Positions 57,153 to 64,000 of a stretch of DNA of 64,000 bases are shown one piece after another. The DNA comes from Rhyzopertha dominica (Eukaryota; Arthropoda; Insecta; Coleoptera; Bostrichidae): NCBI GenBank assembly GCA_025024175.1, contig QCXZ01000001.1, forward strand, positions 32,792,942-32,856,941, written 5' to 3'. The notes beneath the pieces are model-generated. The model was not told where the DNA came from and searched no databases. It saw nothing but the letters and a program-made list of their open reading frames with translations. How positions within the stretch are numbered: the stretch's first letter is position 1; each line of letters opens with the position of its first letter. Made by a program: the position numbers and the translations under genes.

Positions 57153-57674
57153 TGTGATAGGTGGGATTTTAGCTGTTGTCGTATTCATAGACACTGTATT
57201 AATTGAGCACTAATTAAAAGAGAATTTGTCTTTACAAGAACACTTCGCCAGCGCGTACAACAAACTTTTATGACATGCGCACAGAGTAATCAGACAGCTC
57301 GCGAAAGATTGAATAACAACACATGTCATTGGATAAAGAAATACACGTGATTACCATAGCCAACGAGGCTAATGATTGGTTATTACGGGTAATATTCAAA
57401 CAACCAAATTCAATCAACCATGTATTTTTACTAAAATTGACACGAATGTTACACAAAAAACGGCATTTCACTTTTTTGTGACCAGTGACAGAGATACACG
57501 GTACATAAGTAACACCGCTGGACCAGACGAATTGTATTATATGAACAGCATAAGATTTTGAAAAGTATGGAAACTAATATAATTATAGGTACAGGACAAA
57601 GAAGTTTTTTATATCATAAAATGAGCATACTGTGTAATATTGATGTAGCGGGTAAACGCCAATTTCGTCATCTT

Positions 57675-57748
57675 GGCGCCGTGGCTTAGTTGGTTAAAGC
57701 GCCTGTCTAGTAAACAGGAGATCGAGGGTTCGAATCCCTCCGGGGCCT
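57675..57748 (+). tRNA. tRNA-Thr (anticodon AGT)
   Basis: A complete 74-nt cloverleaf. The acceptor stem is GGCGCCG with CGGGGCC, the D arm GCTTAGTTGGTTAAAGC, the anticodon stem CCTGT/ACAGG around CTAGTAA (anticodon AGT), and the T arm GAGGG TTCGAAT CCCTC. The discriminator base is T. A and B boxes are intact and six T residues (57758-57763) provide a Pol III terminator. One acceptor pair (4-69) is G-G, a mismatch. The rest is canonical, so the gene is probably functional. Confidence 0.95.
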
Positions 57749-57904
57749 TGTTACAAATTTTTTGCAGCAAAAATACATACTTTAAGTCTTTTTCACATAT
57801 AAATGCTATTAATTTATTTATTATGAACTAGAAATTTTACTGTTATGAATGTGATGTTATAGAGCTATCGAAATAATTCATTTTAAAGGAAAAAAGATAA
57901 CGTG

Positions 57905-59710
57905 TTATGCAAACATATATGGATGGGAAAGGGGCGTATAATAAACAAAATAACACAAAAATGTGTGCGCAGGGGTGTGGGGGGTTAACTTAGGGAATTG
58001 AAAAGGCGACAAATTTGCATTCTTGCGATTTTCGGCGAAAGCTGAAGTCGAAAGTAAAAAAAAAACAAAACCTTCTGTCTGGTTGCTTTTTAACATTACC
58101 TTAAAATTTCCCAGAAAAATGTGAAAAAATCTCGTTTTTCATTTTTTCAAAAATAATCCAATTTTAATTAAATTTGGTGAAAGTATATCTCTCTGTGCCT
58201 GAAATAAACATGATTTTTTCAGATTAAAAAAAATCAAGGCGATTCGGAGATATTCATGTTTTCCGGTCCAAAATACTTTTTTATTTAAGCACGTTTTAAC
58301 GATATAGGTACTGTTTGATGAAATAAAAAATATGTAGTTACGATTTAAGAACTTGCTCATAAATACAAAATAAGCAACCATGAATTTTTCAATAATTGTC
58401 AGTAAAAAAATTGGTAAAATTATTGAAAGAAATAAAAAAAACTGATTACACCATTCAATTTTACGGAAAAAATACTAACGAAAATGTTTAATACGAAACT
58501 TTTATTTTTTGATAGTATTGCTACATTTGACTGTAGTATGATATAAGAAAAATTTTTATATAAATATTTTGCAGTTGCATTTTTCTTTCTTTATTAAATT
58601 TTTAACATTAATACACTTTAACTGTTGCTTTCACAGATCGTTTCATAGCTGCAAGAAACTGTCTGTAAAGCGGGCATCAGTATTTTGGATTTTATCGCAA
58701 TTATTTTTTGTCCACTTTCACTTGGTTGCACTGATTTTGTGCAGTTTAGTGTTTTATTAGCACATTGCGCATCTGCTCCAGTAGTTGGTGGTAATTTCGC
58801 TACTTTAAAAGTGGGCTTTGTAGTTAGAAGTTCTTAGTGCTGAAATCTCAAATCATTTAGACTTAATTTATCATCTATGTATCTGTAATCGAGTACCTAC
58901 CATTTTGGGTAATGACACGTATGCATTGTACTGATTTATGTACAAGATGTCATGGCTGGGACAATTGTTCGAAATTTCCAAAAGGTTTCAAAATATTACT
59001 GATTCAGAAAATATTTCTGATCAAATCTAGCCGCCAAACCTTTGTTTTTATTTGGAGAATGAAGAATAGAAGAAGCTTGAGTTAATGACGGATCGGTCGT
59101 TGAAGATCAAATCTAAAATTTTCCAAAGACCGATATTGGCCTAGAATTATTAATTTGTACATATAAAGTATGTGAATGTTAAAAATTTAATATTTATATT
59201 TATAAAAGTCCGTAATATTATCATACTCTGGTTTAAATGTCTGTAGCAATACTATAAAAAATAAAGATTCAATTAAACAATGAAAAACATCTTTAGTATT
59301 TTTTTCCCGTAGAATTGAATTGTGTATTCATTTTTTTACCAATTTATTGACAACATTGAAAAATTCATGGTCATTTTTTGTTGCTTTTGCATTTGGAGCA
59401 AGTTCTTATTTTCTTTATTTTACCAAAAAGTATATGTCAAAACGAAAAAGAATGGCAACTACAGAACTCTGTGTGATATGTTTTCTATATTAAAAAGTAA
59501 CCAGGTACAGATGTTGATTTTTTCATCATATGCAACTTTTGTGTTAGATATTTTTTCTTTTGACGTCCAGTTTTGCGGAAAATTGCAAGAATGTCCTCCT
59601 CCCCAGTCATTAACCCCACACAACCCTGCTCACGCATGTTTGTTTTTTTTAAATTTATTATATGCCACTTTTTTTTCTTTAAATTCAATTTGGTTGGACT
59701 ATAAGTCACG
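57905..59710. mobile_element. Element with about 190-bp inverted repeats
   Basis: The complement of 57915-58110 aligns with 59488-59690. Shared blocks are TTAAAAAG.AACCAG, GCGGAAAATTGCAAGAATG versus GCCGAAAATCGCAAGAATG, TTAACCCC.CACA..CCCTGC.CAC and TTTATTATA.GCC. The arms flank about 1.4 kb of AT-rich sequence without recognisable transposase. Frames crossing the right arm (59322-59729, 135 codons) and the left arm (57905-58096) are similar to each other only because the arms are. Superfamily and exact ends are unclear. Confidence 0.6.
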
Positions 59711-61570
59711 GTATGCGCGTATCATATAGGTACTTACCTTTAGAGAATAATTAGATTGATACAGAATTTTTATTAGCAGGTACCTAAGGACTGAAAGGTA
59801 TTAACATATAAAAGCGCTGCTCCCGGTCGAATACATTACTGTTTCTCTTATTGTCCATCACTTAGCCACCATATTATCAGTAGACTCATATGACGGACAC
59901 ATAAAAGTGGTCACATTTAAAAATCAATTTATCACACATCTAGAAATAACAGGGCGTGCATCAAACCAGTTTGCAGATTTCAAGGGTTCTGTAGGGGAAC
60001 TGGCATGTCAAATCTGTACACTGTAAAAATATGTGCCAAAACATTGCTATAGTGTGGGTAAATAGAAGGAACAGAAATGTGAAAGCGAGTGACAAACAAT
60101 CAAAAAGACAAAGTTCTGCTAACGTAACTATAGAATTATGTTTCTTCAAATATTGATCAAAATATTAGAAAGTTTCATAGATACTAACCGCTGTAGGGTG
60201 TTACAAGAAAATAGAATATGGAAACAGGTCAATTTTTATACGAAAATATCTAGGTAATTGCTGTTTTCAAAGGTTCTATACTGCCATAAGCCGCAAACGC
60301 AAATTATATATGCAATTTTAAAACGGTTTGAAGCAGAGAGCCCCTAAAGGGTATAACGCAACAGTGTAGGAAAGCAAGACGAAGTGACAAACAGTCCCTG
60401 TTGTTCGTAGGTCGGGAGGTCAAAAATGCGGAACCGGAACTGGACACNACAATGCCTATCGCCGAAATTCAAAACAAGTTTCAAANCTCCGTTTTTTTTT
60501 CTTCCATCCGTATCNTACTGGCAAAACGAGGACGAGAACGACGTAGTTGGCTCTGCGTCGATACCGTTGATGCTGGGATGTTAGGACGTTAGCAAACGTT
60601 AGAAGTTTTAACAATGGACGGAGGAGAACTTCCCCCCATGCTGATTCAATCAGGACCGTATTGTGTGCTGGGTGGCAGAAGACATCGAACGTGAGCTTTG
60701 TCGTGCTGTTCTGTGATGTGTATGTTTTCTAAGACGAGTTCTGATTAATGTGTTCTATCGACAATGTTGACACATATTATAGGTTTCCAAAATAAAGAAT
60801 CAGATGTACTTAGTATCTGATATCTCTGTTTCCTCATTACATTAATACTCCATAACAAGAATGCTTGAAGTAATACAGAAACCACAAATAAAGAAGTATA
60901 AGAAATATATCATTCACTATGCAGATAAAAGCAGATTCTTTGTTAAACAGTAGAAAGTTGCCTAAGTTGTAATAAGGCAATGGCAGTTTTACCTATTTTA
61001 TGCAAATGTTTTCCTAAGTCTTTTTTATACGCCTCAGATGTCATTTATGCATTTAAGTAGCACTGGAAAGCTGAATCTTCTAGCTGGAGATTGAGTGAAT
61101 GAGAGATTATAGAGGCGGAAATCGTCTATAATGAAAGAATCATTTGAACCTATATAAAAGTATTTCTAGTCATACTGGAAGTGAACATTAACTGCATTAC
61201 ATTATATAGAACACCCTGATTATTATTTTGTTTTTTACAGTCGCACTGAAAATATCTGCCAGTTTATTAATATCACATTTGGTCTAAATAGCGCCATTCC
61301 GGCGTATTTCACGTTTTGTGCAAAATTTCACGTTTGCAATGGTTGGTGCCATTTTGAAAATCTCAGATATTCATCTGTAATTTCCTAAAATTTATGGATA
61401 TTAGTATATACTAATTCAAATAGGAATAACTAATTTTTTTAAATTGGAACATCATATTTTTCCTCGCCTGCCACCAACCGTTTTTTGCAAAAAATGCGTT
61501 TTTTATAATTTTAAATAATTTCTTGGTGGATTTTTTTTGTCTCGTCGCAGAGATGCCAGTTCATTGCCGC
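59711..61570. other. No gene recognised
   Basis: The patch at 60390-60720 is GC-richer and includes three N bases. It lies upstream of Imp and could hold an untranslated first exon or promoter, but no motif supports this. The rest is AT-rich. Confidence 0.35.
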
Positions 61571-61573
61571 AAT

Positions 61574-61860
61574 GGGCATTCATAAAAGAACGGGTCAAGC
61601 AAGCGAAGGTTTTCTCTTTCTAACGCGAACGTAACGCCTGCTGTGTAAATTAGTTGGTGTAATTTGTGCACATTTGACGTTCGACATATTCGTCGTTTAT
61701 CGCACTGATGGAAATAACACGCTATTACTGTTACCTGTAACTAATACGGGCACCGTTGATCTGCGAAAACATAAATTGCAAAAAAATAATCGGTACAAGT
61801 GACAGTCGTGACAATTCAGTTTGTTACACCAGCACTACGAGACTACGACGTACGTTCATG
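61574..61860 (-). mobile_element. MITE, family copy 2
   Basis: A diverged copy of the 31136-31482 MITE in opposite orientation. It starts GGGCATTCATAAAAG and shares CAAGCAAGCGA, GGTTTTCTCTTTCTAAC, GTGTAAATTAGTT and TACTGTTACCTGTAACT. Its distal end runs into sequence just before the hAT element at 61881. Confidence 0.65.
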
Positions 61861-61880
61861 ACGACGAAAACCATCATAAC

Positions 61881-62592
61881 TAGAGGTGGGCATTTCGATT
61901 CTTTTCAGTGAGTCAGTTCACTGCATCTGCTTCTTTGAACTGAGCTGACTCAGTGAGTCGGCTCAAAAGAGCTGCAAGATCCCTACGATTCGCGGTCATA
62001 TGAATATCGTCACGGCTCTCTATCAGTCTCTATTTGATCTAGACCTCTCGTATCCGAGACGTACTTAAAGTCTGGATTTACGTATTTTTTTTGTTGGGCA
62101 AGCCAAATTATCAAATTTAAAATTAAAACCGGAAGTAAACTTGATAACTCCCTCGTCTGTCCAGCAACAAAGTGGAAGAAATAATATTTTTAATTTGATA
62201 TACTTTTGTGAATTGTAGAGTTGTGTTTTTGTAGTTGTTTGTTTTTTGTTACATACTACCTTTGTTGCAAACCCATATATTTACGTTCGTTAAAACGTCG
62301 ACTTTCAGTTATTAATTACCTGGCTCATGTCGTTTACATAGATTTTGTAACTATGTACCTGTGTACCTACTTAACATGTTGGGAAAAAGGACGGATAGGA
62401 CATCGCTTGCCGGAGTCGTATCAATGAACGATAGCTGCGTTCAGTTGTCACGTTGTCAGCCAGCTCGGCAATTCAGTTCAGTTCGGCGCTGAGCCGGAGA
62501 GCTGCATCTACTGAAATAAGTGAGCTGCCTCAACAGCCCATTTGAAAGAGTCGGCTCTTCGATGCAGCTCACTCCTGAGTTACACATCTCTA
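61881..62592. mobile_element. Non-autonomous hAT element with exact TSD
   Basis: The 712-bp element is flanked by a perfect 8-bp duplication, ATCATAAC (61873-61880 and 62593-62600). The ends are TAGAGGTGGGCA and, on the complement of the right side, TAGAGATGTGTA. The subterminal regions are dense in GAGTCAGTTC and GAGCTGCATC-like repeats. No hAT transposase motif was found (longest frame 62221-62427). The intact duplication suggests a fairly young insertion. Confidence 0.9.
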
Positions 62593-62600
62593 ATCATAAC

Positions 62601-64000
62601 CTTTTGTCGTGAATAGATAGAAATAAGTATTAGTAAATGTGTTCGCAATAAGAAGAATGTTCTACTGCCGCTGCAAATAATCCAGACTTCTGGTGTCAAT
62701 AATATCTGCAGCATATAAATAATTCATCGGAATTATGTTTACTTAATTCGGGAACTAGATCAGACTGACTTCAATAATCGATTGAAGTTTTCTGAAAGTG
62801 GTAAAACTATCATCCTATAGACAATTTCTACTCGATTCCATAAATTATTGTCGTTCAATGACTAGGTAAGTTAAAAATAAAAACCGGTAATTTTTAACAA
62901 ACAAATAACTGGAATAATAAAACTGTACTATAACTATAAAAATTTCTTTGGCATGGCGGTTGGCGGATGTACGTTGTACCGAATTGTTCTTTGTTTGTTA
63001 AATTGATCCTTCATCATGATGGACGCCTATTTATACAATTTTAATCTAAATTTTAAATCATGAGCAAGGATTAAATGGAAGTCCGAAACGTCGACTTGAA
63101 ATAAAAATTATAAAAACAAAGGTCCTGCTTTCTTCGAAATAACCTTGAAATCTACACGTACACACAGACGAGAAAATACTAAATTTATCGTATAAAAATA
63201 ACATTTGTACTGTGTGACTGCTAGACTCTTTGACTCTTCCAAACAAAAACGTGTGAAACAACAAGTTAGTCGTCAGTAAGCGACTAGTTTGAATATGCAA
63301 TCTGAAGAAACTGGTTCTGTTAAAGATAAAGATATAATCGTGAACGTCCTATCCGAAATGATACTGTTGAAGTGGCTGTTTTGGTCATCTTAAATAGATG
63401 CAATCTGTAATAAAATTATTCAATTATCTAGAGTTTAAAAAAGTAGTTGTCGAATGTTTACAATCCATAAATGTCATGCTTATCGATTACACTTTTCCAA
63501 TAATTAAATACAATCAACGTTACAGTCTTGCAAAAGTTTTACAGATTTACTTTACAACATTTGTTCCTTTAATCAAAATGTGTTTATATTGAATGGTGTC
63601 GCCCACACATTTTGGGTAACTCACACGCAAATGCCTCATAATTTGAACTCTTGGGCATTCTGGCTGACTGCATTAACAGGATACTTTTTTAAGACAATTT
63701 GACTGGTGACGGTTATTTAGATATAATGACGGTTTTATGCCAAACCGACAATTCGAGGTGCTATTTACAAAAACATAAAAGCAACGCTTTTTTTAATACA
63801 CAGACTGTTTACCCTAAGCAGACAAAAATCATTTGCAGTTTGGTTTTTCTTTTCTGCTATTTCATCCAGACAAACAGTTTTATTCCTCAGTCCAGTACTT
63901 CGCCAGACAAAGAAGAAAGTAGGTCGTTTTCCATTTATTATACGTCTGTAAAATAAATATGTTTGGTGAGGAAAGTTTTTTTATTCTCGTGTACGGTGGG
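62601..64000. other. No gene recognised; possible Penelope end fragment
   Basis: The sequence TGGAAGTCCGAAACGTCGACTT near 63075-63096 resembles the 3' half of a Penelope-like terminal motif, but its CTGATGA half is unrecognisable. The remaining sequence is AT-rich with short unassigned frames. Confidence 0.3.

Noticed and set aside
56978..57194. Imp start upstream at 57188
   Set aside because: An in-frame ATG exists there, but the family start is MSKLYIGNL at 57152. The upstream residues look like translated leader, although an N-terminal extension cannot be excluded.
59322..59729. 135-codon plus-strand frame
   Set aside because: It runs through T-rich sequence and one arm of a long inverted repeat. 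Its similarity to the frame at 57905-58096 is explained by the inverted repeat, not by a protein family.

Overview
The window looks like part of an AT-rich insect nuclear genome, and a beetle seems most likely. Three things point that way: spliced genes with GT..AG introns, a eukaryotic tRNA with internal A and B boxes, and a dense load of insect-type transposable elements (several mariner lineages, Tc1, pogo, hAT, piggyBac-like, PIF/Harbinger-like, Penelope-like, BEL/Pao). Isolated single Ns indicate uncalled bases in an assembly. No bacterial operons, CRISPR arrays or rRNA genes were seen.

The only host protein gene I can name is the insect IGF2BP homologue Imp, read right to left. Its first coding exon (56978-57152, RRM1 with both RNP motifs) joins in phase to a second exon (56096-56156). 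The next Imp exon that would continue from the second was not found, so most of the window left of 56.1 kb is probably a very large Imp intron. A short coding exon at 14287-14363 on the same strand ends in the same splice phase as exon 2, so it may be an alternative first exon for an isoform without RRM1. A tRNA-Thr(AGT) gene lies on the opposite strand about 0.5 kb upstream of the Imp start.

From left to right: 1-2.6 kb has little except a GC-richer island. 2.7-5.9 kb is a composite of inverted and direct repeats around a GC-rich segment and a TTAA-flanked element. 8.2 kb has a mariner remnant. 11.4-13.3 kb is a DNA element with terminal inverted repeats that carries a decayed copy of an unnamed gene family (GEDxDLLVL and SCDTT motifs). 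13.5-15 kb is GC-richer and holds the possible alternative exon. 15.9-17.2 kb is a split mariner. 18.8-20.5 kb holds an apparently intact, intron-containing tyrosine recombinase gene flanked by a hairpin and short shared motifs. 21-56 kb is Imp intron filled with MITEs and dead mariner, Tc1, Penelope, BEL/Pao and pogo copies. 57.9-59.7 kb is a long-inverted-repeat element. 61.6-62.6 kb is a MITE next to a cleanly delimited hAT element with an exact 8-bp target duplication.

Most elements are broken by stops and frameshifts. The tyrosine recombinase gene is the exception, and with the inverted-repeat element at 11.4-13.3 kb it is the best candidate for an under-described system. Protein-family calls were made by eye, without database searches.
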